Below are positions 1 to 8,275 of a DNA stretch of 64,000 bases, piece after piece (position 1 is the stretch's first letter; each line of letters starts with the position of its first letter). The DNA comes from JBAXQQ01 sp037131695. GTDB taxonomy: Bacteria > Armatimonadota > Hebobacteria > CAIYQO01. Position numbers and translations under genes: made by a program. Under the pieces are notes generated by a model that saw only the letters and a program-made list of their open reading frames with translations, was not told the origin of the DNA and did no database searches. The stretch lies in the NCBI GenBank assembly GCA_964638715.1, contig CAZWZF010000001.1, positions 62,001-126,000 of the forward strand, in the 5' to 3' direction.

Positions 1-455
1 TTCTCACCGGTATCTTTATCTATTGAAGTTAAAATTGGCATCACTTTTTTACCATTAATTTCAGCAGATTCCATCTTTAGCTGCGCTTCATCATCTTGCA
101 TAAAGTATGTAATTATTGGAGCTTCACCATTTATAGATAAAGGTGAATTATTCTTATCAGTAGGTGTAGTTACCATTGAAACTTTAACATTCCCAGAAGC
201 ACGAACCATTGTGGTATTTTTTGCGCTATTAGAATCAGAAGTTATTTTATCACAAGTCAATTTTGTAGAATTATAATTTGTTTTAAATATTACATTTCCA
301 GAGTAAACTTGAGTCTTTAAGTTTAAATCAATTTCCATTTCATCTGCAGTAATTCTAAATGGTGGTAAAGAAGTTTTTTTCTTAGCTTGCTCACCAGCAC
401 AGAACGACATTAACAACGAAAACAATAAAATTATTACCAGTAATAAATTACGCAT
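1..455 (-). CDS. LptA/OstA-like envelope protein, partial (C-terminus off window)
   Basis: Only the N-terminal ~151 residues are inside the window. The start MRNLLLVIILLFSLLMSF is an export signal. The mature part begins with FRITADEMEID and then QVYSGNVIFK, which matches the opening of the OstA/LptA/LptC domain ('ADKMEYD...ATYTGNV' pattern) that binds lipopolysaccharide in the periplasm. A Cys after the hydrophobic stretch (MSFC) is only a weak lipobox. An AGAGAG-type ribosome site lies just upstream, with an extended -10 promoter further up. Family recognition rests on the N-terminal motif alone, so a longer OstA-containing protein is equally possible. It supports a diderm cell with an LPS-like outer membrane. 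Confidence 0.72.
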   Translation of the reverse strand, partial: MRNLLLVIILLFSLLMSFCAGEQAKKKTSLPPFRITADEMEIDLNLKTQVYSGNVIFKTNYNSTKLTCDKITSDSNSAKNTTMVRASGNVKVSMVTTPTDKNNSPLSINGEAPIITYFMQDDEAQLKMESAEINGKKVMPILTSIDKDTGE

Positions 456-490
456 CAAATTATCTCTCTTTTAAATATTTTGTCTTGCTT

Positions 491-499
491 ATTATACCA
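491..499 (-). promoter_or_regulatory. Extended -10 promoter of the OstA-like gene
   Basis: Read on the minus strand this is TGGTATAAT, a perfect -10 hexamer with the upstream TG extension. It lies 36 nt before the ATG of the OstA-like gene. No convincing -35 box was seen, as is usual for extended -10 promoters. Confidence 0.5.
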
Positions 500-526
500 T
501 TTTCAGATAAATTGGTCAGATATCCA

Positions 527-565
527 TAAAAAAACCGCCTGTCATATATAAAAAGACAGGCGGTT
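527..565 (-). terminator. Rho-independent terminator after pseudopilin copy 1
   Basis: Stem AACCGCCTGTC / GACAGGCGGTT with an 11-nt AT loop, followed on the minus strand by a run of T. It sits just past the stop of the first pseudopilin gene. The same stem sequence recurs after the second copy, so the terminator was duplicated with the gene. Confidence 0.9.
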
Positions 566-585
566 ATTATTAGACCAGTTCAGAT

Positions 586-1095
586 TTATATAGACCCATA
601 GTCAATACCATCCGTTGTAGTTCCAAATGTATTCACCCATACTTTACCAGTTGTCTTGTCATACACCCAGTGAGCAGCGGTTGATGGTACCGTGGCTGCT
701 GTTGGTGCAGCAGTACCAGCTACTTCTGATACCGCAGAGGTGATAAATGGATTTTTAGGAATACCGGCATTGGTACCGACACCACCCTGCTGGCGCATAT
801 ATGGACCTTTGTAAGTAGTCGCTACACTTACGGCAGCTGTTCCATCATAACCCTGGGCACCAGTAGATTTTACCATATCTTCTAATGTATTTGGATAGTA
901 GCCGGTATCTCCCTGGAACTGCTCAAGCGCATTGCGAATCATTCCAAGGTTCGCTTTCATAGTTGACTCTTTAGCCTTGACGCTTGCACTTGCCAATTTC
1001 GGGATTACGATCAAAGCCAGAATCGCAATAACAATAATGACGATCATTAATTCAATGAGTGTAAACCCGCGACGGGATTTCGGTGATGAAAACAT
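586..1095 (-). CDS. Type II secretion/type IV pilus pseudopilin, GspG-like, copy 1
   Basis: A 169-residue prepilin. A short basic leader (MFSSPKSRRG) ends at the prepilin-peptidase site G10|F11 and is followed by FTLIELMIVI with the conserved Glu5 of the mature protein and a ~22-residue membrane helix. The body carries the GspG-like stretch NALEQFQGDTGYYP and a Thr/Ala/Gly-rich C-terminal domain ending in a conserved WVYDKTTGKVW segment. A GGAGGGG ribosome site precedes the ATG. It is almost the same as the downstream-numbered second copy, and each has its own terminator, so they are probably separate transcripts. No assembly ATPase, secretin or prepilin peptidase gene is in the window. It could serve a type II secretion system or a type IV pilus; the sequence cannot decide. 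Confidence 0.93.
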   Translation of the reverse strand: MFSSPKSRRGFTLIELMIVIIVIAILALIVIPKLASASVKAKESTMKANLGMIRNALEQFQGDTGYYPNTLEDMVKSTGAQGYDGTAAVSVATTYKGPYMRQQGGVGTNAGIPKNPFITSAVSEVAGTAAPTAATVPSTAAHWVYDKTTGKVWVNTFGTTTDGIDYGSI

Positions 1096-1160
1096 GATGT
1101 TTCCCCTCCATTTATATATTTTAAGTTAAATCGCAGATTTAACGCTATTATCAGATTTTT

Positions 1161-1206
1161 ACTTTATCATTATTCCATAAGATTTTTCTAATTTACCATA
1201 ATTTAA
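1161..1206 (-). promoter_or_regulatory. Upstream element of pseudopilin copy 1 (shared with copy 2)
   Basis: On the plus strand this region reads TTATCATTATTCCAT, then 13 nt, then TTTACCATAATTTAAA. The matching segment upstream of copy 2 reads TTATACTTATTCCAT, 13 nt, TTTACCATAAATTTAAA. The surrounding intergenic DNA is not conserved, so this block probably holds the pilin promoter. It matches neither a good sigma-70 nor a sigma-54 consensus that I can recognise. Confidence 0.5.
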
Positions 1207-1266
1207 AAAAAAGTTTCAGACCAATAATATTATAGATAATAAAAAGCTTCTCTTTTATTTTGCTAT

Positions 1267-1313
1267 TTATATCCATTTATCATATATATTATATTTATGA
1301 TAAATGGATATAA
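1267..1313 (-). repeat. Perfect 18-bp inverted repeat between the pseudopilin genes
   Basis: Arms at 1267-1284 and 1296-1313 are exact reverse complements (18 bp) around an 11-nt AT-only loop. The hairpin abuts the copy 2 terminator and lies upstream of copy 1. It has no counterpart near copy 2. The strand is given as that of the flanking genes; the element itself is symmetrical. Confidence 0.85.
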
Positions 1314-1315
1314 AA

Positions 1316-1350
1316 TAAACCGCCTGTCCTATTAAAAGACAGGCGGTTTA
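1316..1350 (-). terminator. Rho-independent terminator after pseudopilin copy 2
   Basis: Stem TAAACCGCCTGTC / GACAGGCGGTTTA with a 9-nt loop, just past the copy 2 stop codon. The stem core is the same as that of the copy 1 terminator. Confidence 0.88.
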
Positions 1351-1370
1351 TTTTTCAGGATAGTTCAAAT

Positions 1371-1880
1371 TTACAGAGCGCTATATGCTGTACCATCTTG
1401 TGTAGTACCGAATATATTAGCCCATACTTTACCAGTAGACTTGTCATATACCCAGTGAGCAGCGGTTGATGGAACCGTAGCTGCTGTTGGTGCAGCAGTA
1501 CCAGCTGCTTCTGATACCGCAGAGGTGATAAATGGATTCTTAGGAATACCGGCATTGGTACCGATACCACCCTGCTGGCGCATATATGGCCCTTTGTAAG
1601 TAGCCGCTACACTTACGGCAGCTGTTCCATCATAACCCTGGGCACCAGTAGATTTTACCATATCTTCTAATGTATTTGGATAGTAGCCGGTGTCTGACTG
1701 GAACTGTTCAAGAGCGTTGCGGATCATGCCCAAGTTCGCGCTTACTGTTGACTCTTTTGCCTTAACACTGGCGCCTGCCAGCTTCGGGATCACTATCAAA
1801 GCTAAGATCGCAATAACGATGATCACGATCATTAACTCAATAAGTGTAAACCCACGGCGGGATCTCTTAGTTAAAAACAT
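1371..1880 (-). CDS. Type II secretion/type IV pilus pseudopilin, GspG-like, copy 2
   Basis: A paralogue of copy 1 with the same leader, cleavage site (G10|F11), Glu5 and transmembrane helix. The ATG at 1880 is preferred over one 15 nt further upstream because the stretch between them contains the ribosome site GGGAGG at the right distance; this start also gives 169 residues, exactly the length of copy 1. The region coding for the body and middle of the protein is about 97% identical to copy 1 at DNA level, while the part coding for the N-terminal helix differs at many silent sites. Few residues differ, mainly in the last 25 and at the helix exit. Confidence 0.93.
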   Translation of the reverse strand: MFLTKRSRRGFTLIELMIVIIVIAILALIVIPKLAGASVKAKESTVSANLGMIRNALEQFQSDTGYYPNTLEDMVKSTGAQGYDGTAAVSVAATYKGPYMRQQGGIGTNAGIPKNPFITSAVSEAAGTAAPTAATVPSTAAHWVYDKSTGKVWANIFGTTQDGTAYSAL

Positions 1881-1948
1881 TGGTTTGCCTCCCATTTATT
1901 TTTGTAGAGCCTTTATTTCATAATTACCATAATTATGAGCTCTTCATG

Positions 1949-1991
1949 TTATACTTATTCCATGCCGATATAGAATTTTACCATAAATTTA
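1949..1991 (-). promoter_or_regulatory. Upstream element of pseudopilin copy 2
   Basis: Counterpart of the element upstream of copy 1: TTATACTTATTCCAT, 13 unrelated nt, then TTTACCATAAATTT. Conservation of the two blocks and of the spacing between them, but not of the intervening bases, is what a promoter or activator site would show. Confidence 0.5.
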
Positions 1992-2214
1992 AAAATATTT
2001 TTTAAAACTTTATTATAGTTTATTGATAGTAAACTATGCCTATTAGAAATTTATGTTATATTGTTAGTACCCATAATTAAGTTTTTGAAACACGTTTTAT
2101 CAACACTTGCTTATATATTTTATTTTATTCTATGATATATATTCTTTTTGTATATTTTACTAATAATCTTCTATCTTATCTTATCAATAAGGGGTAATTA
2201 TATAACATAGAAAA
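1992..2214. other. AT-rich intergenic stretch
   Basis: Together with the pilin upstream element this is a gene-free stretch of about 330 nt. It is very AT-rich, with no open frame showing codon bias, no clear hairpin terminator for the LmeA-like gene and no recognisable RNA. Confidence 0.6.
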
Positions 2215-2916
2215 TTATTCAGTTCCCCGACGCAAAAAAGCTTTCCCTTTTATTGTTATACCGCCTGCATCAACAACCCAATTTTCAATACGAGTTTTAA
2301 ATCTTAATCCTGATAAATCCACCATGGGATTTAACCTGGACTTTAGTAATGTCGCGATATTTGCAGGCGCACCGACACCAATCACATTTAATGTTTGGAT
2401 CTCATAAGCCAACCTTACTCCTTCATCATTACGAAGATACCCGGTTGTGGTTATAGGAAAATCGATGCCATATATTGGTACTGTAGCAGTTACCCGTACC
2501 AAATTGCGTTCAAATTGAACGTTAATATTTTGAATAGATGATCCCGCTATTACGTGATTAACACGAATATATTGATTTACAGATGCCTGACTTACTCTAC
2601 CTTCAAAAACACCATCAGCAATGCTTGTGATATGAAATGGTTTTAATGCATAAGTAACACGATTAAGCTGCAGGGTTAATGGGTCGATAATGAGATTCGG
2701 ATCTGGTTTTACAGCCATCCCTACGATAGTAACTTGTTCGCATGAATTTTTAGTAACGCCTTTTACTTCAGCACGATATTTTTGCGCTTCCCCCATCCAT
2801 TCTGGTGCACGCGCCGTTACTTCTCGCATAGCGACTATATCTGGTGAATCACCACCACATCCGCTTAAAAAAAATATTAATGTTGCAGCTATGCAAAGAA
2901 AAACGGTTACTTTCAT
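2215..2916 (-). CDS. LmeA-like (DUF2993) lipoprotein
   Basis: A 233-residue lipoprotein. The signal peptide ends in a clear lipobox, FLSGC, with Cys20 as the lipidated residue. The mature part resembles the DUF2993/LmeA fold: an early KGVTKNSCEQVTIVG strand segment, then FHITSIADGVFEGRVSQASVNQYI, then a C-terminal KSRLNPMVDLSGL segment. LmeA-type proteins bind phospholipids in the cell envelope. The gene starts 10 nt after the der stop on the same strand and is probably cotranscribed with it. The family call comes from recalled motif patterns and not from an alignment. Confidence 0.68.
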   Translation of the reverse strand: MKVTVFLCIAATLIFFLSGCGGDSPDIVAMREVTARAPEWMGEAQKYRAEVKGVTKNSCEQVTIVGMAVKPDPNLIIDPLTLQLNRVTYALKPFHITSIADGVFEGRVSQASVNQYIRVNHVIAGSSIQNINVQFERNLVRVTATVPIYGIDFPITTTGYLRNDEGVRLAYEIQTLNVIGVGAPANIATLLKSRLNPMVDLSGLRFKTRIENWVVDAGGITIKGKAFLRRGTE

Positions 2917-2926
2917 TAAATGAACC

Positions 2927-4366
2927 TCATTCTTCTCTTGTTTTTTTTGCCCTACGATTACGCGGTTTCATTTCAGATTCTTCACCACTGCTTTCTCTAA
3001 CCACTATTTTCAATGAAGTACCTTCTAATGAAAACTTCTCGCGTATTTGATTTTCCAAATATCTTTCTGTTGAAAAGTGAACAAGCGATGTATCATTAAC
3101 GAATAATACAATAGTAGGCGGCTTTACTTTCACTTGAGTTGCATAATATATTTTCAACATTTTTCCACGTCGTGAAGTAGGTTTATCAAATGCAGCATCT
3201 CTAATAAGACGATTTAATTCAGACGTAGGAATACGTGTAGCATGCTGTTCTGCAACTTCAACTACAGTTGTTAGTAAATCTTCAATACCTTTTTTCTTTA
3301 ATGCTGATATAAACACTAATGGAGCATAAGCGACAAATACTAATTCGCGACGCAAATCGGTAGTGAATTCATCCAACATGGCTTTGCGTTCTTTACTACC
3401 CAATTGTTTATTATCTTCAATCAAACCAAATCTTTCACGTTCTAAATTTAATCGTTCATCCCATTTGTTAACGGCTACAATAATACCAACGCCATGTTCA
3501 TGCGCATGACCTATAATACGTTTATCCTGTTCTGTTAATCCTTCAACAGCGTCCAATAAAACAACAGCAACATCGCACCGTTCAATAGCTCCAAAAGCAC
3601 GAACTACGCTGTAATACTCAACATCTTCATCCACTTTGCTTTTTCTTCTAATTCCCGCAGTGTCTGTCAGAACAAACAGTGTGCCATTCCATTCGTAATC
3701 AATATCTACAGCGTCGCGAGTAGTACCCGCTATTTCACTTACAATTGCTCTGTCTTGTTTTAGGATAGTATTTAACAATGATGATTTTCCAACATTCGGC
3801 CTGCCAACGATTGCAAGATGAAGTTTTTCATCTTCTTCTTCATTATCCTTTTCACCTTGAGGAGGCAAATAATCGCATATCTTATCCAGCAGCATATCAA
3901 CATCTAAACCATGCAGGGCAGAAACAGTGATAGTGTCTTCAAAACCTAATGCATGAAACTCCAATGCTTCATCCACTCGCTTTTTGCTTTCTACTTTATT
4001 CACACAAAGTATTAATCTTTTTCCAGTACGGCGAAGTATTTCCGCAATATCCCAATCGTCAGGAGTTATACCATCTCGTCCGTCAACAACAAAAATAATC
4101 ACTGATGCTTCATTGATGGCAAAATCAACTTGTTTGCGTATTTCTTCGGCAAAATCAGCCTTATATAACTGAATACCACCGGTATCAATTAGTGCGAATA
4201 ATGTGCCAAACCACTCGCAATTAGCATATAATCTATCGCGAGTTACACCTGGTGTTTGTTCAACAATCGCAATTTTTCGACCGCTAAGTCGATTGAATAA
4301 TGTAGATTTCCCCACATTAGGACGCCCAACAATGGCGACAACTGGTTTTTTTTCATATCTTGTCAT
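2927..4366 (-). CDS. der: Ribosome-associated GTPase Der (EngA)
   Basis: Der is a double GTPase needed for maturation of the 50S ribosomal subunit. Two P-loops, both GRPNVGKS, are at residues 14-21 and 188-195, each followed by a DT(A/G)G switch motif and an NK-x-(D/E) specificity motif (NKVE, NKWD). The C-terminal KH-like domain fills roughly residues 365-465, ending in a basic tail (RRAKKTREE). The ATG at 4366 is chosen because the homologous region begins there and a perfect TATAAT lies inside the longer reading; this gives 479 residues, within the normal range. With the -10 box only 10 nt upstream of the ATG, the messenger would have almost no leader. Confidence 0.96.
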   Translation of the reverse strand: MTRYEKKPVVAIVGRPNVGKSTLFNRLSGRKIAIVEQTPGVTRDRLYANCEWFGTLFALIDTGGIQLYKADFAEEIRKQVDFAINEASVIIFVVDGRDGITPDDWDIAEILRRTGKRLILCVNKVESKKRVDEALEFHALGFEDTITVSALHGLDVDMLLDKICDYLPPQGEKDNEEEDEKLHLAIVGRPNVGKSSLLNTILKQDRAIVSEIAGTTRDAVDIDYEWNGTLFVLTDTAGIRRKSKVDEDVEYYSVVRAFGAIERCDVAVVLLDAVEGLTEQDKRIIGHAHEHGVGIIVAVNKWDERLNLERERFGLIEDNKQLGSKERKAMLDEFTTDLRRELVFVAYAPLVFISALKKKGIEDLLTTVVEVAEQHATRIPTSELNRLIRDAAFDKPTSRRGKMLKIYYATQVKVKPPTIVLFVNDTSLVHFSTERYLENQIREKFSLEGTSLKIVVRESSGEESEMKPRNRRAKKTREE

Positions 4367-4375
4367 GTCGAAGTT

Positions 4376-4384
4376 ATTATACCA
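4376..4384 (-). promoter_or_regulatory. Extended -10 promoter of der
   Basis: TGGTATAAT on the minus strand, ending 10 nt before the der ATG. The predicted transcription start falls within a few bases of the ATG, so der may be translated from a leaderless or near-leaderless message. No good -35 box was seen. Confidence 0.5.
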
Positions 4385-4461
4385 GAAAATATTATTTAAT
4401 GGCATAAAGTGAATTGTATATGCATTAACAAATGAATAAATCACTTATTCACAAGGAACTC

Positions 4462-4490
4462 TTCCTAATTTCCGTCGGTATCGCTATAAT
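4462..4490 (+). promoter_or_regulatory. Promoter of the DUF5693-csaB operon
   Basis: A perfect -10 TATAAT with a weak -35 (TTCCTA) at 17-bp spacing. It lies upstream of the ATG at 4525, which supports that start over an in-frame ATG at 4432. Confidence 0.55.
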
Positions 4491-4524
4491 ATGCATACAT
4501 AAACTGTCAGGAAAAGGAATAATA

Positions 4525-6558
4525 ATGTCTGTAAAACGAAATACCAGGTTACTCCAAAAATTTTGTATAATTTTAATAATTATTGGAATGATGGCGGCGG
4601 CTTTTGCTTTATACATGCGAATTCGAGTCGAACAACATAACAAAGCGGTAGATATAGTTCTTGAATATGATGAAGTTGTATCACTTGCCGGTTCCAGTGG
4701 TTTAACTGTAAAAGATACTCTTTCAATGCTTCACAATGCAGGTGCAACCTCTGTTGCGTTAACTGAAGATACCTTAAAATCGCTGGATGACTCTGGAGAA
4801 ATTTCAATTTCCGGTACAAGAGCATGGTCATTTTTTACCGATAATCCACGAAAAGATATGGCGAAATGGGATAAAAATGACCCTTCAATAAGTATTACAG
4901 TATTTACCCCGGGAGTACGTAATCGCTTGCAAGACTCGTTGCGAAAGATATATCCAGCAGACAGCCTGCATATTTTTGATACTTTTATACAAATTCGCGG
5001 AGATAAGGATACTGTACAGGAATTAGGGTTGGGTATTAACCCTTATCGTGCTGAAATGATAAATTCTATTGGTATGCGAGTAGTTCCAAGAGTAAAAGCT
5101 GAAGGTTGGCCGGGACAAGATTCACTGAAAAATCATCTCGAATTAGTTGCATCATCATTACCGCCTGCTAATGAATCTAATTGGCGGGGATTAGTTATTT
5201 TTGATGGTACTATACTTCCCGGTTATCAATCTAAAATAAAAGAACTTGCACAAGTTTTACAATCACCTGAAGTAAGATTAATGTATGGTTCAGTAGAATT
5301 TGGAAAACAAAAAGGCGATGAAGTTTTAGGTGCAGCATTAAATGGTGAGTTAATCCGTGTTCATAGTGCAACCCGTGAAGAAATCGCATCAAATCCATCA
5401 GACATGATATTGCAAAGATATACTCTGGCTGTTAAAGATCGAAATATTCGTGCTTTATATGTACATCTGCCACCGTTCCCACAATCAGAATCATACTCGA
5501 CTCCTGAAAATGCCATAATAAATTATATATCGACCATAGCAAGCAGTATCCGTGAAGCTGGTTTTACAATTAATGATAAACAACCGGCACATCCCTTCAT
5601 GCCGCTTACATTACCATGGGAGGTCCTGGCGTTATTATTTATGGCCGCTGGTGCTGCATTATTACTGACAATTTTCACCATTATCCCTTATGAAATTAAC
5701 AGTAAATATATCAATTACGGTTGGACATTTTTAATTATTGGAATCATTGGCGCATTAGGTTTATCTCTTGTTAAACCAGAAATTGGTAGAGTAATATTTG
5801 GATTAATAGCAGGTATTTGCTATCCGCTTCTTGCACTAATCTGGATATATCGTGCAACTAATAACTCTGATTTTAAAAACCCCATTTTTCAATCCGTAAA
5901 ACTTCTTATTGTCGCATCTATAATTACATTATGTGGTGGTTTATTAATTGCGGCAACTATGGCAGAAACCACTTTTATCGTAAAAGTCGGACAATTTATC
6001 GGATCAAAGGCAACTTTAGTCGGTCCATTGCTTTTATTTGCATCATTAATTGCGTTAGGAGGTCCAGCATCCGAAAATGAAACAATAGAAGCAATGATTC
6101 AACGCATGAATGATAAAGTTAAATGTATCATGGCGCAACCGATGTTAGTAGGCTGGTCTGTGGTAGCAGTCATCGCTTTAGCTATTGTTGCTGTTGTAAT
6201 ATTACGAAGTGGCAACGAATCCGGCGTTGGCGTATCATCAAGCGAAAAATATGCACGTATGCTGCTGGATCAATGGATGGTAGCACGACCGCGTACTAAA
6301 GAATTTTTATTAGGTCATCCATTAATGATAATGGCTATTGCTGCAGCTATGCAAAAGAAAAAAGCGTTATCATCAATTCTAATGATTGGCGGTGCTATTG
6401 GATTAAGCGATATTTTAAATACTTATTGCCACGCTCATACACCGCTATTAATGTCTTTGTTAAGAACAGTTAACGGCCTTGCACTCGGTATTGTTATCGG
6501 CATTATCATAGCCTGGATATTTGGAATGTGGAACACAAAGAAAACAGAGGCTGTGTAA
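4525..6558 (+). CDS. DUF5693 family polytopic membrane protein
   Basis: A 677-residue membrane protein. One transmembrane helix near residues 13-30 is followed by a ~350-residue extracytoplasmic domain, then at least seven hydrophobic helices from about residue 380 to the end. The order of parts, and csaB starting inside its stop codon, match the DUF5693 family found beside csaB in several bacteria. The start at 4525 has an AGGAAAAGGA ribosome site and follows the promoter. No catalytic motif is visible. From context it probably takes part in making or exporting a pyruvylated cell-surface polysaccharide, but the family function is unknown. Confidence 0.8.
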   Translation: MSVKRNTRLLQKFCIILIIIGMMAAAFALYMRIRVEQHNKAVDIVLEYDEVVSLAGSSGLTVKDTLSMLHNAGATSVALTEDTLKSLDDSGEISISGTRAWSFFTDNPRKDMAKWDKNDPSISITVFTPGVRNRLQDSLRKIYPADSLHIFDTFIQIRGDKDTVQELGLGINPYRAEMINSIGMRVVPRVKAEGWPGQDSLKNHLELVASSLPPANESNWRGLVIFDGTILPGYQSKIKELAQVLQSPEVRLMYGSVEFGKQKGDEVLGAALNGELIRVHSATREEIASNPSDMILQRYTLAVKDRNIRALYVHLPPFPQSESYSTPENAIINYISTIASSIREAGFTINDKQPAHPFMPLTLPWEVLALLFMAAGAALLLTIFTIIPYEINSKYINYGWTFLIIGIIGALGLSLVKPEIGRVIFGLIAGICYPLLALIWIYRATNNSDFKNPIFQSVKLLIVASIITLCGGLLIAATMAETTFIVKVGQFIGSKATLVGPLLLFASLIALGGPASENETIEAMIQRMNDKVKCIMAQPMLVGWSVVAVIALAIVAVVILRSGNESGVGVSSSEKYARMLLDQWMVARPRTKEFLLGHPLMIMAIAAAMQKKKALSSILMIGGAIGLSDILNTYCHAHTPLLMSLLRTVNGLALGIVIGIIIAWIFGMWNTKKTEAV

Positions 6559-7613
6559 TGTTCAGGATTCTTATCGGCGGATATTATGGCTTTGATAATT
6601 TAGGCGATGAAGCAGTATTAGCAGGTCTTATAAAAGGTTTGCGTGATGCTTTACCTGGTGTTGAGATTGCCGCGTTATCCGCAAATCCTGATAAAACGAG
6701 ATTGTTGCATGGTATTACAGCAATAAAAAGAACTGATATCGCATCAATATTTTCATTAATGCATAAATCAAATCTTTTTTTATTTGGGGGCGGTAGCCTT
6801 ATTCAAGATGTCACAAGTATGATGTCGCCGTTGTATTATTTCGGATTGCTTGCTATGGCAAGGTGTGTTAAATTACCATACATATTAATTGCGCAAGGTG
6901 TTGGTCCGTTAAATCGAAATCTAATCAAAAAATTAACTGCTCATTATTTCAATAAGGCTGAATCTATAACTGTTCGTGATGAACAATCTGCTAAATTATT
7001 AAATGAAATTGGGGTGAAAAAGCCTACTTCAATTACCGCAGATTTAGCATTGCTGCTTGAACCAGACAACTCACCTCGTGTTGAAGATTGGATAAATAGA
7101 AATATCCCTTCAAATAAAAAAATAGTTTGTATATCTATGCGTCCATGGTTAAGTGCAGGTGAAACGGCTGTTAGACAACTTATTAATGCAATAAAAGAAG
7201 ATTCCAGTATATATCCTGTATATCTTCCCATGCAGCCAACAATGGATTCTGAAATTAGTCACATAATGCAAAACGAAACCGGTGGTGTAGTAGTAGATAT
7301 TACCCCTACCCCAAGTGAAGCAATTGTAATCATTTCGAAGTGTAATGCTGTTATTTCTATGCGTTTACATACTCTGATATTATCAGTAATTTCCGGTACA
7401 CCGGCTTTTGGAATAATTTATGACCCGAAAGTACAAGATTTTGCTGATAAAGCAATCATTAAAGCTGCAAAAATAGATGATCATTTATCAGAATCATTAC
7501 TTAACTTTTTAAATTCAAATCCCCAATATAAAGAAAAAGATGAATCTATGATTACATTAGCGCGTGAAAATATACGGCATATTATTGATTTTTTACAGCA
7601 GGAGAAAAAATGA
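6558..7613 (+). CDS. csaB: Polysaccharide pyruvyl transferase CsaB
   Basis: CsaB adds pyruvate ketals from phosphoenolpyruvate to surface polysaccharides, which in other bacteria anchors S-layer proteins with SLH domains. The 351-residue protein opens with GGYYGFDNLGDEAVL (residues ~7-21), the signature of the polysaccharide pyruvyl transferase family, has the FGGGSLIQD loop near residue 75, and the conserved C-terminal SMRLHTLILS segment. The ATG shares its A with the TAA of the preceding gene; a longer reading starting 30 nt upstream would lie inside that gene and is less likely. No SLH-domain protein is visible in the window. Confidence 0.92.
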   Translation: MFRILIGGYYGFDNLGDEAVLAGLIKGLRDALPGVEIAALSANPDKTRLLHGITAIKRTDIASIFSLMHKSNLFLFGGGSLIQDVTSMMSPLYYFGLLAMARCVKLPYILIAQGVGPLNRNLIKKLTAHYFNKAESITVRDEQSAKLLNEIGVKKPTSITADLALLLEPDNSPRVEDWINRNIPSNKKIVCISMRPWLSAGETAVRQLINAIKEDSSIYPVYLPMQPTMDSEISHIMQNETGGVVVDITPTPSEAIVIISKCNAVISMRLHTLILSVISGTPAFGIIYDPKVQDFADKAIIKAAKIDDHLSESLLNFLNSNPQYKEKDESMITLARENIRHIIDFLQQEKK

Positions 7614-8275
7614 CAAAAGTAAAAGATATGGCTGTAATTTTCGATATGGATGGAGTTATCGTAGACACGACAGAAGGTCACTATCTATCATTTGTACAAA
7701 TGGGTAAAGAGATCGGATATGAAATGTCTCGCGAACGATTCAAATTCATTTTCGGGATGCATAATAACGATATCTTCCCACTATTATTAGGACATAAATT
7801 ATCACAAAGTGAATGTGATAAATTATCAAACCGAAAAGAAGAACTATTTAGAAATATTATCCGTGGTAATGTATCAGCTTTGCCGGGAGTAATTAAACTA
7901 ATACCAGCTTTAAAAAAAGCTGGATTTAAAATAGCTTTAGGCACTTCAACTGCTCCAGAAAATGTTGAGTTAGTATTAACTGACTTGAAATTAATGCCAT
8001 ATTTTGACGGAATGGCAACAGCAATCGATGTTGTTCGCGGAAAACCAGACCCGCAGGTTTTCCTGATAGCAGCAAAGCGAGTCGGTATTGAACCTTCACA
8101 ATGTGTAGTTATTGAGGATGCAGTAGCTGGTGTCCAAGCAGCATTATCCGCCGGAATGAAGGCCATTGGAGTAACAATAAATCACTCACGAGAAGCACTG
8201 TCGGCAGCGCATTTTATTGTAGACAGCCTTGAAGAAGTAACTCCTGATGACTTCTATAAATTAATTACCAGTTAA
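7610..8275 (+). CDS. HAD-superfamily phosphatase, beta-phosphoglucomutase-like
   Basis: A 221-residue HAD hydrolase. Motif I is FDMDGVIVDT with nucleophile Asp12 and Asp14, motif II is the GTSTAPEN loop, the motif III lysine is in RGKPDPQVF, and motif IV is VIEDAVAGVQAA. A helical cap lies between residues ~20 and 85, as in beta-phosphoglucomutase and phosphoglycolate phosphatase. It overlaps csaB by 4 nt (ATGA), so the three genes form one operon. The substrate is probably a sugar phosphate of surface-polysaccharide synthesis; that is inference from position. Confidence 0.9.
   Translation: MTKVKDMAVIFDMDGVIVDTTEGHYLSFVQMGKEIGYEMSRERFKFIFGMHNNDIFPLLLGHKLSQSECDKLSNRKEELFRNIIRGNVSALPGVIKLIPALKKAGFKIALGTSTAPENVELVLTDLKLMPYFDGMATAIDVVRGKPDPQVFLIAAKRVGIEPSQCVVIEDAVAGVQAALSAGMKAIGVTINHSREALSAAHFIVDSLEEVTPDDFYKLITS

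Noticed and set aside
1355..1570. Antisense and shifted frames across the pilin genes
   Set aside because: They mirror the codon pattern of the real pilin frame, lack ribosome sites and match no family; similar shadow frames across GH31, GH78, MCE and other genes were dropped for the same reason.
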